Below, piece after piece: positions 8,617-16,686 of a DNA stretch of 64,000 nt. The stretch covers positions 146,539 to 210,538 of the forward strand of contig NZ_FZOH01000003.1 in the NCBI RefSeq assembly GCF_900188205.1. The letters are read 5' to 3'. How positions within the stretch are numbered: the stretch's first letter is position 1; each line of letters starts with the position of its first letter. The notes below the pieces were generated by a model. It saw only the letters and a program-made list of their open reading frames with translations, made no database searches and had not been told where the DNA came from. This stretch comes from Geodermatophilus saharensis (GTDB lineage: Bacteria > Actinomycetota > Actinomycetes > Mycobacteriales > Geodermatophilaceae). The translations under genes and the position numbers were made by a program.

Positions 8617-8791
8617 CGGTCCTCCTCGGACGGTCGACGGACGCGGCCCCCGACCCTGCCAGGAGGGACTGCGCACGGCGACTGCTGGGGTACCGGTACG
8701 ACTCTGGCCGTCCGTTGTGATCGTCGTTACAGTGCCTCGGACGACGGTCCGGCCACCCGGCCGGCCGAGGCCACGCTCACGGGGGGTCCGC
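8617..8791. promoter_or_regulatory. Divergent promoter region between two flavohaemoglobin genes
   Basis: The 175-bp region must serve both divergent genes. It contains the perfect palindrome GTACCGGTAC (8690-8699) and a -10-like TACAGT at 8728-8733 for the rightward gene. A shared NO-sensing repressor site would be expected, but I cannot recognise one with confidence. Confidence 0.4.
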
Positions 8792-9931
8792 GTGGACATC
8801 GCTGCGATGCGCGCCAACTTCGCGAAGGCCGCGGCCGCGGGGGACGAGGCGCCGCTGTGGTTCTACGCGCACCTGTTCCTCACCCACCCCGAGACCCGGC
8901 AGCTGTTCCCGGTCTCCATGGCCCACCAGCGCGACCGGCTCTTCGCCGCGCTCGGCGAGGTGGTGGCCCGGGTCGACGACCTGGACTCCCTCGTGCCGAT
9001 CCTGCAGCAGCTCGGCCGCGACCACCGCAAGTTCGGCACGGTGACCGAGCACTACCCGGCGGTGGGGGCGAGCCTGCTGGCCACCCTCGAGCACTTCGAC
9101 GAGGAGTGGGACGAGGCGCTGGCCGCGGACTGGACGGCGGCCTACGAGCTGGTCGCCTCGGTGATGGTGCAGGCCGCCGACGAGATGTCCGACCAGCCGC
9201 CCTGGTGGGACGCCGAGGTGGTCGCCCACGAGCGGCGCACCGTCGACACCGCCGTGCTGCGGCTGCGGTCGAAGGTCCCGCTGCCCTACCGCCCGGGGGA
9301 GTCAATCTCGCTGGAGACGGAGCTGCGGCCCCGGTTGTGGCGCTACTACTCGCCGGCCAACGCCTTCCGGCCCGACGGCGAGCTGGAGATCCACGCGCGC
9401 GCCCAGCCGGGCGGACCGGTCAGCACGGCTCTGGTGCGGCAGGTCCACGTGGGGGACGTGCTGCGCCTGGGCCCGCCGGTGGACCACATGCGCTTCGACC
9501 CCGACTCCGACCGCGACCTGCTGCTGGTGGCCGGCGGGACGGGTCTGGCGCCGCTCAAGGCGATCGTGGACCACGTCGCGCGCAACGGCGCGCAGCGGCG
9601 GGTGGACCTCTTCGTCGGCGTCCGCCTCGAGGAGGACCTCTACGATCGCGAGGACCTCACGCGGCTGGCGCAGGACAACCCGTGGCTCACCGTCACCGTC
9701 GCCGTCTCCGAGGACGAGCACACGCAGTTCGCCCACGGCGACGTCGGTGAGGTGGTCGCCCGCTCGGGGCCGTGGGGGAGCAGGGAGGCCTACGTCGCCG
9801 GCCCGCCGGCGATGGTCGACGACACCGTCGGCAGGCTGCGGCAGCAGGGGCTGCCCGAGGAGCGCATCCGCACCGAGGTGTTCGCACCCAGCCGCCCCGG
9901 ACCCGATGTGCACGGAGAGGTGACGACATGA
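8792..9931 (+). CDS. Globin-FAD/NAD reductase fusion, second flavohaemoglobin type
   Basis: A 379-residue protein starts at GTG 8792, five bases after a run of six G. The N-terminal globin domain (about 1-130) has LWFYAHLFLTHPETRQLFP and a proximal His78 in LGRDHRKFG, the pattern of actinobacterial globin-reductase proteins, not of classical Hmp. The reductase part has PYRPGESISLE, WRYYSPAN (the flavin-binding RxYS-type motif is modified), VAGGTGLAPLKAI for NAD and YVAGPPAMVDDTV. The C-terminus RTEVFAPS resembles flavohaemoglobins. It is likely an NO- or lipid-peroxide-linked oxygenase or reductase. The last codons overlap the DivIVA-domain gene by 4 bp (ATGA), so the two are translationally coupled. 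Confidence 0.88.
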   Translation: MDIAAMRANFAKAAAAGDEAPLWFYAHLFLTHPETRQLFPVSMAHQRDRLFAALGEVVARVDDLDSLVPILQQLGRDHRKFGTVTEHYPAVGASLLATLEHFDEEWDEALAADWTAAYELVASVMVQAADEMSDQPPWWDAEVVAHERRTVDTAVLRLRSKVPLPYRPGESISLETELRPRLWRYYSPANAFRPDGELEIHARAQPGGPVSTALVRQVHVGDVLRLGPPVDHMRFDPDSDRDLLLVAGGTGLAPLKAIVDHVARNGAQRRVDLFVGVRLEEDLYDREDLTRLAQDNPWLTVTVAVSEDEHTQFAHGDVGEVVARSGPWGSREAYVAGPPAMVDDTVGRLRQQGLPEERIRTEVFAPSRPGPDVHGEVTT

Positions 9932-10773
9932 GCACGACCCCCGAGCCCGCCGGCTTCGGCGGCCGGCGGCTGAGCCCGGCCGACGTCCGCGACGTCCGGT
10001 TCGGCCGGTCCTCGGTCTTCCGCCCGGGTTACGACGACGTCGAGGTCGACCGCTTCCTCGAGCGCGTGGGGGAGGAGCTGTCCCGGCTGCACGCGGAGAA
10101 GGCGGAGCTGCGCGACCGGGTGCACGCCCTGCAGGCCCGCCTCGACGACGACGGCCCGCGGCCGGAGGCCCCCTCGGCGCAGGCCGTGGGCATCCTCGCG
10201 GCCGCGCAGCAGACCGCCGACCAGTACGTCGCCGAGGCCGAGGCGATCAGCCGGGTGATGACCGCCGAGGCGCGCGAGCACTACGAGGAGCAGGTGCGGG
10301 AGGCGCGCGAGAAGGTCGGCGCGATGATCCAGGCCGCCCACGAGGCCGCCTCCCGCATCGCCGCCGCCCAGGGCACGGCGGCCGTCGCCGCCCAGTCCGG
10401 CACCGTCGACACCCGGACCGAGGAGGAGCTGCAGGAGCAGGTCCGGTACCTGCAGGCCTTCGGGCAGGCGTGCCGCGCGCAGCTGCGCGCCTACCTCGAG
10501 GCGCTGCTCGCCGACGTCGAGCGGGAGTGGGGCGCCGCCTCCCCCCAGGCCGTGCCGGTCGCACCGCGCCCGCAGGCCGAGCCGCTCCGGGCCGGCCGGG
10601 CGTCGGCCGACCCGGCGCCGGCCGCGGTGACCGCGGCACCCGACCCGGCGGCGTCCGGTGCGGCTCCCGATGGGGAGGGGTCCGGCGCGGCCGAGCCGCG
10701 GACGGTGGAGGCGGCGGCGGTGCTGCTCAGCGACGAGTCGCTGCGCGGGCAGGAGGCCGGCCGCCGCCAGTGA
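9928..10773 (+). CDS. DivIVA-domain coiled-coil protein
   Basis: The 281-residue protein begins at ATG 9928 inside the stop of the globin-reductase gene. Residues about 15-55 hold the DivIVA/Wag31 N-terminal membrane-curvature domain (LSPADVRDVRFGRSSVFRPGY followed by DDVEVDRFLERV). A long heptad coiled coil follows (about 50-190, rich in Ala, Glu, Gln, Arg), then a Pro/Ala-rich disordered tail. DivIVA paralogues in actinobacteria recruit partners to poles or membranes. It lacks the genomic surroundings of the essential Wag31 (ftsZ/sep cluster), so it is a paralogue. Its overlap with a globin-reductase is unusual and hints at membrane or polar placement of that enzyme. Confidence 0.85.
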   Translation: MSTTPEPAGFGGRRLSPADVRDVRFGRSSVFRPGYDDVEVDRFLERVGEELSRLHAEKAELRDRVHALQARLDDDGPRPEAPSAQAVGILAAAQQTADQYVAEAEAISRVMTAEAREHYEEQVREAREKVGAMIQAAHEAASRIAAAQGTAAVAAQSGTVDTRTEEELQEQVRYLQAFGQACRAQLRAYLEALLADVEREWGAASPQAVPVAPRPQAEPLRAGRASADPAPAAVTAAPDPAASGAAPDGEGSGAAEPRTVEAAAVLLSDESLRGQEAGRRQ

Positions 10774-10783
10774 CGCGGCGGCC
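10759..10783. terminator. Hairpin at the convergent end of the DivIVA and thioesterase genes
   Basis: A 9-bp perfect stem (10759-10767 with 10775-10783, 7-nt loop containing the TGA stop of the DivIVA gene) sits in the 18-bp gap before the convergent thioesterase gene. It is likely a bidirectional terminator. Confidence 0.45.
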
Positions 10784-10791
10784 CGGCCCCC

Positions 10792-11196
10792 TCACGCCGC
10801 GGGGCCCGGGCGGACCAGCCGGGCGGCGAGCACGTCCCCGGGCAGCACCGCCTGCCCGGTCGTGCCGCGCCCGAGCAGCCGGCCGTGCGCGTCGACGGCG
10901 GTCAGCGCGCAGGTCAGCCGGTTGCCCCGCACCTCCGTGCAGGTCGCGGTGACCCGGACCCGGTCGCCCACCCACGCCGGCGCCAGGTGCTCCACCGACA
11001 CCGCCGTCCCGACGCCGGCCTCGCCCGGCTCGAGGTGGGCCAGCAGCAGCTTCCGGCCGGCCTCCTCGAAGTGCTTGGCCATCGCGTAGGTCGCGTAGAC
11101 CGGGTGCACCGGGCCGAGCTCGTCGAAGTCGACGGTCATCGCCGCGGTGACGACGACGTCGAGGACGGCGGTCTCGCCCGCGGCGATCGGGGTCAC
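10792..11196 (-). CDS. Thioesterase, hotdog fold (fluoroacetyl-CoA thioesterase-like)
   Basis: A 134-residue hotdog protein starts at GTG 11196, overlapping the paaE stop by 4 bp (GTGA). The sequence pattern is that of the FlK-like thioesterases: TVDFDELGPVHPVYATYAMAKHFEEAGRK, then HLEPGEAGVGTAVSVEHLAPAWVGD (reported here in overlapping short pieces by key residues Glu-Glu near 46 and His near 69) and a final GRGTTGQAVL strand. As the last gene of the paa operon it probably hydrolyses stalled or toxic CoA thioesters, the role PaaI plays elsewhere, although it is not a standard PaaI sequence. Substrate assignment is inference. Confidence 0.8.
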   Translation of the reverse strand: MTPIAAGETAVLDVVVTAAMTVDFDELGPVHPVYATYAMAKHFEEAGRKLLLAHLEPGEAGVGTAVSVEHLAPAWVGDRVRVTATCTEVRGNRLTCALTAVDAHGRLLGRGTTGQAVLPGDVLAARLVRPGPAA

Positions 11197-12269
11197 GCGT
11201 CGAAGTCGACGGTGACCGCGTCGGACAGCGGCAGGGTCTGGCAGGTGAGCACGTAGCCGGCCTCGACCTCCTCCGCCTCGAGCGCGTAGTTGCGCCGCAT
11301 CTCCACCTCGCCGTCGGTGACCCGCGCGCGGCAGGTGCCGCAGACGCCGCCCTTGCAGGCGAAGGGCAGGTCGGAGCGGACCCGCTGCGCGGAGTCGAGC
11401 ACCGGGACGTCGCGGGGGAGGGCGAGGGTGGTCGAGCGGCCGTCGAGGACGACGGTGACCTGGCTGCTGGGGCCCTCGACGGTCTCGTCGTCGCCGCGCA
11501 CCGGCTGCGGCGGGACGTCGTCGACGTAGAACAGCTCCTGGTGCACCCGCTCGGGCGGGACGCCGAGGTCGGCGAGCAGCGCGCGGGCGTCGGTGACCAT
11601 GCCGTGCGGGCCGCACAGCCACCAGTGGTCGACGTGCCCGGCGTCGACGAAGGTGTCGACGAGGGTGCGCAGCCGTTCGCCGTCGAGCCGGCCGGTGGTC
11701 AGCTCGGCGTCGCGGGGCTCGCGGGAGAGCACGTGCACCAGCTGCAGCCGGGTGCCGTAGCGGTCCTTCAGGTCGGCCAGCTCGTCGGCGAACATGACCG
11801 TGTTGGTGCGCCGGTTGCCGTAGAAGACGGTGACGGTCGACTCGCCGTCGCGCAGCACCGTGCTCGCCAGGCTCAGCGCGGGGGTGATGCCGGAGCCCGC
11901 GACGACGAAGACGTGGTCGGCCGGCTGCGAGAGGTCGGCGGTGAAGGTGCCCGACGGGGGCAGCACCTCGATCGCGTCGCCGGGCCGCACCTGGTGCACC
12001 AGGTAGGAGGAGAAGAAGCCGCCGGGGACCTCGCGGACGCCCACCCGCGGCGGTGCGCCCACCGGCGCGCAGATGGAGTAGGAGCGGCGCTCGTCGCGGT
12101 CGCCGTCGACCCGGCGCAGGGTGAGCGCCTGCCCGGGCCGGAAGGCGTAGTCCTCGGCCAGCTCGGGCGGGACGTCGAAGGTGACGGCGACGGCGTCGTC
12201 GGTGAGCTGCTCCACGCGGGCGACCCGCAGGGGGTGGAACTGCGGCCGGCGCCGGGCAGGCGCGCTCAT
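11193..12269 (-). CDS. paaE: Phenylacetyl-CoA 1,2-epoxidase reductase subunit PaaE
   Basis: The 358-residue reductase passes electrons from NADPH to the PaaABC di-iron oxygenase. Visible domains are an FAD-binding barrel with RRSYSIC (about 66-72), a pyridine-nucleotide domain with VAGSGITPALSLA and WWLCGPHGMV, and a C-terminal plant-type 2Fe-2S ferredoxin with CKGGVCGTCRARV and a fourth Cys in VLTCQT. Length and domain order are normal for PaaE. It starts at ATG 12269, overlapping the paaD stop by one base-pair set (ATG within TCATCA on the plus strand), and is followed by the thioesterase through a GTGA overlap. Confidence 0.95.
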   Translation of the reverse strand: MSAPARRRPQFHPLRVARVEQLTDDAVAVTFDVPPELAEDYAFRPGQALTLRRVDGDRDERRSYSICAPVGAPPRVGVREVPGGFFSSYLVHQVRPGDAIEVLPPSGTFTADLSQPADHVFVVAGSGITPALSLASTVLRDGESTVTVFYGNRRTNTVMFADELADLKDRYGTRLQLVHVLSREPRDAELTTGRLDGERLRTLVDTFVDAGHVDHWWLCGPHGMVTDARALLADLGVPPERVHQELFYVDDVPPQPVRGDDETVEGPSSQVTVVLDGRSTTLALPRDVPVLDSAQRVRSDLPFACKGGVCGTCRARVTDGEVEMRRNYALEAEEVEAGYVLTCQTLPLSDAVTVDFDA

Positions 12270-12772
12270 CAGATCTCCTTCACGTGCTCGAAGGGCTCCC
12301 GGCAGCTCCGGCAGCGGCGCAGCGCCTTGCACGCCGTCGACCCGAACTCGCTGAGCTCCTCGGTGTCGGGGGAGCCGCACAGCGGGCACGACGCCGTCCG
12401 CCGGGTGGGGCCCAGCTGCAGCGGCACCGGGCCGGCGGGGCGGTGCGGCGCCGGGCCGGGCGGGGCGATGCCGGCGGCGGCGAGCTTGCGGCGGCCGTCG
12501 TCGGTGATCCAGTCGGTGCTCCACGCGGGGGAGAGCACCGTGCGCACCTCGACGTCGTCGAAGCCGGCCGAGTGCAGCGCGTGCAGCAGGTCCGCGCGCA
12601 TGACGCCCATCGCCGGGCAGCCGCTGTAGGTGGGCGTGATGTCGACGACGACGGTGCCCTCGTGCACCCGCACGTCGCGCAGCACGCCGAGGTCGGCGAG
12701 CGTGAGCGTGGGCAGCTCGGGGTCGGTGACGGTCTCGGCGACCGCCCGCGGGTCGGTGCTCACCGCCGTCAC
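12269..12772 (-). CDS. paaD: Phenylacetyl-CoA epoxidase maturation protein PaaD
   Basis: PaaD is a 167-residue SUF-type (DUF59/MIP18) protein needed for metal or cluster assembly of the PaaABCE epoxidase. The N-terminal DUF59 part has VTDPELPTLTLADLGVLRDV and the TPTYSGCPAM loop with the functional Cys. The C-terminal zinc-ribbon-like part has CPLC and CRSC pairs flanking CKALRR. GTG 12772 is chosen as start because its GTGA overlaps the paaC stop; GTG 12763 is an alternative giving a shorter N-terminus. Position and length agree with actinobacterial paa operons. Confidence 0.93.
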   Translation of the reverse strand: MTAVSTDPRAVAETVTDPELPTLTLADLGVLRDVRVHEGTVVVDITPTYSGCPAMGVMRADLLHALHSAGFDDVEVRTVLSPAWSTDWITDDGRRKLAAAGIAPPGPAPHRPAGPVPLQLGPTRRTASCPLCGSPDTEELSEFGSTACKALRRCRSCREPFEHVKEI

Positions 12773-13677
12773 CACGTGGCCGCCGGGTGCTGCCGGGCCA
12801 GGCCCTGCAGGGTCTCCAGCAGCGCGACGAGCTCGGGGCCGTGCTCGCCGAGCCGGCCGCGTGGCGGCGCGTCGGCCGGCCACGGGGGCACCCGCAGCGT
12901 CGCGCGGTCGAGCACGGTGGTGAGCACGTCGTGCACCTCGGCGCGGACGTCGGCGGGGTCGACGGCGACGCCGGCGGCGGCCAGCCGCCGCTCGACGTCG
13001 GTGGCGGTGAACAGGTCGGCCAGCAGCGGCCACACCGCGTCCACGCCGGCCTGCGCGCGGCGGGAGGACTCGGCCGTGCCGTCGCCGAGGCGCAGCACCC
13101 AGCGGGCGGCGTGGTCGCGGTGGTAGGTGAGCTCGTGCACGCCCTTGGCGGCGATGGCGGCGAGCACCGGGTCGCGGGAGTCCCGCAGCCGGGCGAACAC
13201 CGCCAGCCGGACGGTGGCGGCCACCAGCAGGCGCACCATCGTCTGCCCGAAGTCGCCGTTGTCCGCGGCGGACAGCGCGGTGCAGCGGAACTCGTCGGCG
13301 TCGCGGAAGTAGGCCAGCGCGTCCTCGTCGGGGATCGACGCGGACGCCCGCTCGCGGGAGCGGCCCAGCACGTCCACCGAGCCGGCGCGGGCCAGCAGCA
13401 GCCGGGCCTGCCCGAGCAGATCCAGCGCGACGTTGGCGATCGCCACCTCCTCCTCGAGCTCGGGCGCGGCGGTCACCCACTGGGTGAGGCGCTGGGCGAG
13501 CACGAGGGCGTCGTCGCCGAGCATCAGGCAGTAGGTGCCGAGGTCGGCGTGGTCGACGCCGTCGGGGACGGTGGTGTCGACGCCGGCCAGCGGCTCGTCG
13601 AAGCCGGTGCCGAACGCCCAGTGCCCCTCGCCCCCGTGCGCGTGGTCCAGCGCGTCGTACACCGTTTCCTCGTGCAT
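12769..13677 (-). CDS. paaC: Phenylacetyl-CoA epoxidase structural subunit PaaC
   Basis: The 302-residue PaaC is the non-catalytic ferritin-like partner of PaaA in the epoxidase. Recognisable segments are LGTYCLMLGDDALVLAQRLTQW, ALDLLGQARLLLARAG, DEFRCTAL and GVHELTYHRDHAARWVLRLGDG, all characteristic of PaaC. ATG 13677 is preferred (GAGAGG eight bases upstream, N-terminus MHEETVYDAL); an in-frame ATG at 13701 would add eight residues. A 93-bp gap with a hairpin separates it from paaB, the only sizeable gap in the operon. Confidence 0.94.
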   Translation of the reverse strand: MHEETVYDALDHAHGGEGHWAFGTGFDEPLAGVDTTVPDGVDHADLGTYCLMLGDDALVLAQRLTQWVTAAPELEEEVAIANVALDLLGQARLLLARAGSVDVLGRSRERASASIPDEDALAYFRDADEFRCTALSAADNGDFGQTMVRLLVAATVRLAVFARLRDSRDPVLAAIAAKGVHELTYHRDHAARWVLRLGDGTAESSRRAQAGVDAVWPLLADLFTATDVERRLAAAGVAVDPADVRAEVHDVLTTVLDRATLRVPPWPADAPPRGRLGEHGPELVALLETLQGLARQHPAATW

Positions 13678-13710
13678 GACCTGACCTCTCGGGAGAGCCA
13701 TTAGCGCTAC

Positions 13711-13770
13711 AAAGGCACCCTTCCTGGCCCGCAGCGGGCGGCGGGCCGAGGTGGGCGGGAGGGTCCCCTC
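13711..13770. repeat. Intercistronic palindromic element between paaB and paaC
   Basis: Immediately after the paaB stop is an imperfect palindrome with a perfect 7-bp inner stem (13726-13732 with 13741-13747) and outer arms that read as CACCCTTCC against GGGAGGGTCCC. It resembles the hairpin at 19362-19407 in composition and could be a dispersed palindromic element or an mRNA stabiliser/attenuator between paaAB and paaCDE. Confidence 0.4.
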
Positions 13771-14139
13771 CTACATGTGGGGGACGTCCTCGGGGATGTC
13801 GTAGAACGTCGGGTGCCGGTAGACCTTGTCGCCGCTGGGGGCGAACATCGGGTCCTTCTCGTCGGGGCTGGAGGCGGTGATGTCGGCCGCCCTCACCACC
13901 CAGATGCTCACGCCCTCGTTGCGGCGGGTGTAGACGTCGCGGGCGGCGTGCACCGCCATCTCGTCGTCGGGCGCGTGCAGCGAGCCCACGTGCACGTGGT
14001 TGAGGCCCCGCTTGCCGCGCACGAACACCTCGTAGAGCGGCCAGTCGCGCCGGGCGGTCGACGCCTTCGGCTCGACGGGCACCTCCGGCCCGGTCGGGAC
14101 GGCGCCGTGCCCGCCCTCGGCGGTGACGTCGGTGCTCAC
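13771..14139 (-). CDS. paaB: Phenylacetyl-CoA epoxidase subunit PaaB
   Basis: PaaB is a small (122-residue) subunit that bridges the PaaAC units. The core from about residue 33 shows [42 protein letters not shown] and the terminal [14 protein letters not shown] region, all family hallmarks. The start GTG 14139 overlaps the paaA stop (GTGA). The N-terminal 30 residues are Gly/Pro-rich and probably disordered. Confidence 0.95.
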   Translation of the reverse strand: MSTDVTAEGGHGAVPTGPEVPVEPKASTARRDWPLYEVFVRGKRGLNHVHVGSLHAPDDEMAVHAARDVYTRRNEGVSIWVVRAADITASSPDEKDPMFAPSGDKVYRHPTFYDIPEDVPHM

Positions 14140-15122
14140 GCGGCGCTCCCGGCGTGCCCACCGGCGTGCTTGGCGGCGTGGGCGGCCGCGGCCTCGGTCA
14201 CCCAGGCGTTGTCGTCGCGGGCGGCCCGGCGGCGGGCGACGCGGACGGCGTTCATCGGGCCCTCGCCGCTGATGACCCGCTTGAACTCCGCCCAGTCGAT
14301 GGCGCCGAAGCGGTGCCTGCCGGCCGCCTCGTCCCACACCAGGTCCGGGTCGGGCAGGGTCACGCCGAGGAACTCCGCCTGCGGCACGGTCATGTCGACG
14401 AAGCGCTGGCGCAGCTCGTCGTTGCTGTGCCGCTTGATGCCCCAGGCCATCGACTGCGCGGAGTTGGGGCTGTCGTCGTCGGGCGGGCCGAACATCATCA
14501 GCGAGGGCCACCACCAGCGGTCGACGGCGTCCTGCACCATGGCCCGCTGCTCGTCGGTGCCGCCCATCATCGTCATCAGCAGCTCGTAGCCCTGCCGCTG
14601 GTGGAAGGACTCCTCCTTGCAGACGCGGATCATCGCGCGGGCGTAGGGCCCGTAGGAGGAGCGGCACAGCGGCACCTGGTTGCAGATCGCCGCGCCGTCG
14701 ACCAGCCAGCCGATGACGCCGACGTCGGCGTAGGTGAGCGTGGGGTAGTTGAAGATCGAGCTGTACTTCTGCCGGCCCTCGATGAGCTTGTCGGTGAGGT
14801 CGGCGCGGTCGGCGCCGAGGGTCTCGGCGGCCGAGTACAGGTACATCCCGTGGCCGGCCTCGTCCTGCACCTTGGCCAGCAGGATCGCCTTGCGCCGCAG
14901 GCTCGGGGCGGCGAGCAGCCAGTCGCCCTCGGGCTGCATCCCGATGATCTCGGAGTGGGCGTGCTGGGCGATCTGGCGGACCAGCGTCTTGCGGTAGCCC
15001 TCGGGCATCCAGTCGCGCGGCTCGATCCGGTGCTCGGCGGCGATGGTGGCGTCGAACCGCTCCTGCAGCGACGCCTCGTCGGGGGTGCCGGCCGCGGGGC
15101 GGTCCAGGGTGGGCGCTGACAT
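14136..15122 (-). CDS. paaA: Phenylacetyl-CoA 1,2-epoxidase catalytic subunit PaaA
   Basis: PaaA is the di-iron oxygenase that converts phenylacetyl-CoA to its 1,2-epoxide. The 328-residue protein shows the two iron-binding ExxH motifs, in [13 protein letters not shown] and [11 protein letters not shown], with upstream [15 protein letters not shown] and the conserved [15 protein letters not shown] and [18 protein letters not shown] stretches. ATG 15122 with an upstream GGGA is chosen; a longer frame begins at 15155 but lies in the operator region. It is the first gene of the leftward operon and starts 36 bp from a PaaR-like operator. Confidence 0.96.
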   Translation of the reverse strand: MSAPTLDRPAAGTPDEASLQERFDATIAAEHRIEPRDWMPEGYRKTLVRQIAQHAHSEIIGMQPEGDWLLAAPSLRRKAILLAKVQDEAGHGMYLYSAAETLGADRADLTDKLIEGRQKYSSIFNYPTLTYADVGVIGWLVDGAAICNQVPLCRSSYGPYARAMIRVCKEESFHQRQGYELLMTMMGGTDEQRAMVQDAVDRWWWPSLMMFGPPDDDSPNSAQSMAWGIKRHSNDELRQRFVDMTVPQAEFLGVTLPDPDLVWDEAAGRHRFGAIDWAEFKRVISGEGPMNAVRVARRRAARDDNAWVTEAAAAHAAKHAGGHAGSAA

Positions 15123-15157
15123 CGGGGTCCCTCGTTCGCGACGGCGGGAGGTCAATT

Positions 15158-15175
15158 ACTGACCGGACGGTCGGT
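15158..15175. promoter_or_regulatory. PaaR-like TetR operator, paaA side
   Basis: The 18-bp near-palindrome ACTGACCG-GA-CGGTCGGT has half-sites differing at one position. It lies just upstream of paaA next to a TATA-rich CGGTATAAG element, and its core reappears at 15256-15273 upstream of paaK. The likely ligand-sensing regulator is the TetR gene at 16683, released by phenylacetyl-CoA as known for PaaR proteins. Confidence 0.7.
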
Positions 15176-15224
15176 ATAAGTGTGCACGACGCCGCGCGCC
15201 GGCACAACCCGGGCACCGGAGGGC

Positions 15225-15273
15225 TTGACAGCACCCGGCCGGGGGGAGTCCGATACCTGACCATCCGGTCGGT
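15225..15273 (+). promoter_or_regulatory. paaK promoter with PaaR-like operator
   Basis: A perfect -35 TTGACA (15225-15230) is followed after 18 bp by a weak -10 (TCCGAT, 15249-15254). The operator CCTGACCA-TC-CGGTCGGT (15256-15273) overlaps the expected transcription start. Its right half CGGTCGGT is identical to that of the paaA-side operator, so one repressor should control both directions. Confidence 0.65.
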
Positions 15274-15345
15274 AATGGCGCCCCCGCGGCGGGTGCCGGC
15301 CGCCCGGCGACGACGCCCGCGCGCACCTCCCGGAGGCCTGCCGAC

Positions 15346-16686
15346 ATGACGGTCCTGACCAGCGAGACGCCCCGGCGCCTCGGCGTCGCCCCCGAGCCCG
15401 GGACGCTCGACGCGGCCGAGCGGATGTCGGTCGACGAGCTGCGCGCCCTGCAGCTGGAGCGGCTGCGGTGGTCGCTGCGCCACGCCTACGACAACGTGCC
15501 GCACTACCGGCGGGCCTTCGACGACGCCGGCGTGCACCCCGACGACTGCCGCGAGCTCGCCGACCTGGCGCGGTTCCCGACGACGAGCAAGGCCGACCTG
15601 CGGGAGAACTACCCGTTCGGCATGTTCGCCGTCCCGCAGGAGCAGGTGCGCCGCGTGCACGCCTCCTCCGGCACCACCGGCCGGCCGACCGTCGTCGGCT
15701 ACACCGAGCGCGACATCGACACCTGGGCCACCGTCATGGCCCGCTCCATCCGCGCCGCCGGCGGCCGGCCCGGGGACACGCTGCACAACGCCTACGGCTA
15801 CGGCCTGTTCACCGGCGGGCTGGGCGCGCACTACGGCGCGGAGAAGCTCGGCTGCACCGTCGTCCCGGTCTCCGGCGGGATGTCGGCCCGCCAGGTGCAG
15901 CTGATCACCGACTTCCGGCCCCGCGTGATCATGGTGACGCCGTCGTACATGCTCGCCCTGATCGACGAGTTCGAGAAGCAGGGCCTCGACCCGCGGGCCA
16001 GCAGCCTCGAGGTCGGGATCTTCGGCGCCGAGCCGTGGACCGAGCAGATGCGCCGGGAGATGGAGGACCGCCTCGACATCCAGGCCGTCGACATCTACGG
16101 CCTGTCGGAGGTGATGGGCCCCGGCGTCGCCCAGGAGTGCGTGGAGACCAAGGACGGCCTGCACGTCTGGGAGGACCACTTCTACCCGGAGGTCATCGAC
16201 CCGGCCACCGGCGAGGTGCTGCCCGAGGGCGAGGTCGGCGAGCTGGTGTTCACCTCGCTGACCAAGGAGGCCATGCCGGTCGTCCGCTACCGCACCCGCG
16301 ACCTCACCCGGCTGCTGCCCGGCACGGCCCGGCCGGGCATGCGGCGGATGGAGAAGGTCACCGGCCGCACCGACGACATGATCATCCTGCGCGGCGTGAA
16401 CCTCTTCCCCACCCAGATCGAGGAGGTCGTGCTGCGCACGCCCGGGCTCTCGCCCCACTTCGGGCTGGAGCTGGTCAGCCGCGGCCGCCTCGACCACCTC
16501 GTCGTCCGGGTCGAGGCCCGGCCCGACTGCCCGGCCGAGCGGCGCGCGGTGGCGGCCCGGGAGGTCGTCGAGGGCGTCAAGGACACCGTCGGCTCGACCG
16601 TCGAGGTCCTCGTCGTGGACCCCGAGACGCTGCCGCGGTCGATGGGCAAGCTGCAGCGGATGGTCGACTCCCGGGCGAAGAGGTGA
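15346..16686 (+). CDS. paaK: Phenylacetate-CoA ligase PaaK
   Basis: PaaK activates phenylacetate to phenylacetyl-CoA with ATP and CoA. The 446-residue protein has the AMP-binding P-loop HASSGTTGRPTVVGYT, GIFGAEPWTEQMR, DIYGLSEVMGPG, VRYRTRDLT and the C-terminal lysine region PRSMGKLQRM, all diagnostic for the ANL-superfamily PaaK branch. ATG 15346 follows CCGGAGGCC. It is the first gene of a rightward operon; GTGA overlap couples it to the TetR gene. Confidence 0.96.
   Translation: MTVLTSETPRRLGVAPEPGTLDAAERMSVDELRALQLERLRWSLRHAYDNVPHYRRAFDDAGVHPDDCRELADLARFPTTSKADLRENYPFGMFAVPQEQVRRVHASSGTTGRPTVVGYTERDIDTWATVMARSIRAAGGRPGDTLHNAYGYGLFTGGLGAHYGAEKLGCTVVPVSGGMSARQVQLITDFRPRVIMVTPSYMLALIDEFEKQGLDPRASSLEVGIFGAEPWTEQMRREMEDRLDIQAVDIYGLSEVMGPGVAQECVETKDGLHVWEDHFYPEVIDPATGEVLPEGEVGELVFTSLTKEAMPVVRYRTRDLTRLLPGTARPGMRRMEKVTGRTDDMIILRGVNLFPTQIEEVVLRTPGLSPHFGLELVSRGRLDHLVVRVEARPDCPAERRAVAAREVVEGVKDTVGSTVEVLVVDPETLPRSMGKLQRMVDSRAKR

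Noticed and set aside
15181..15224. A strong leftward -35 for paaA
   Set aside because: TTGTGC lies 22 bp from the TTATAC element, too far for a sigma-70 type promoter.
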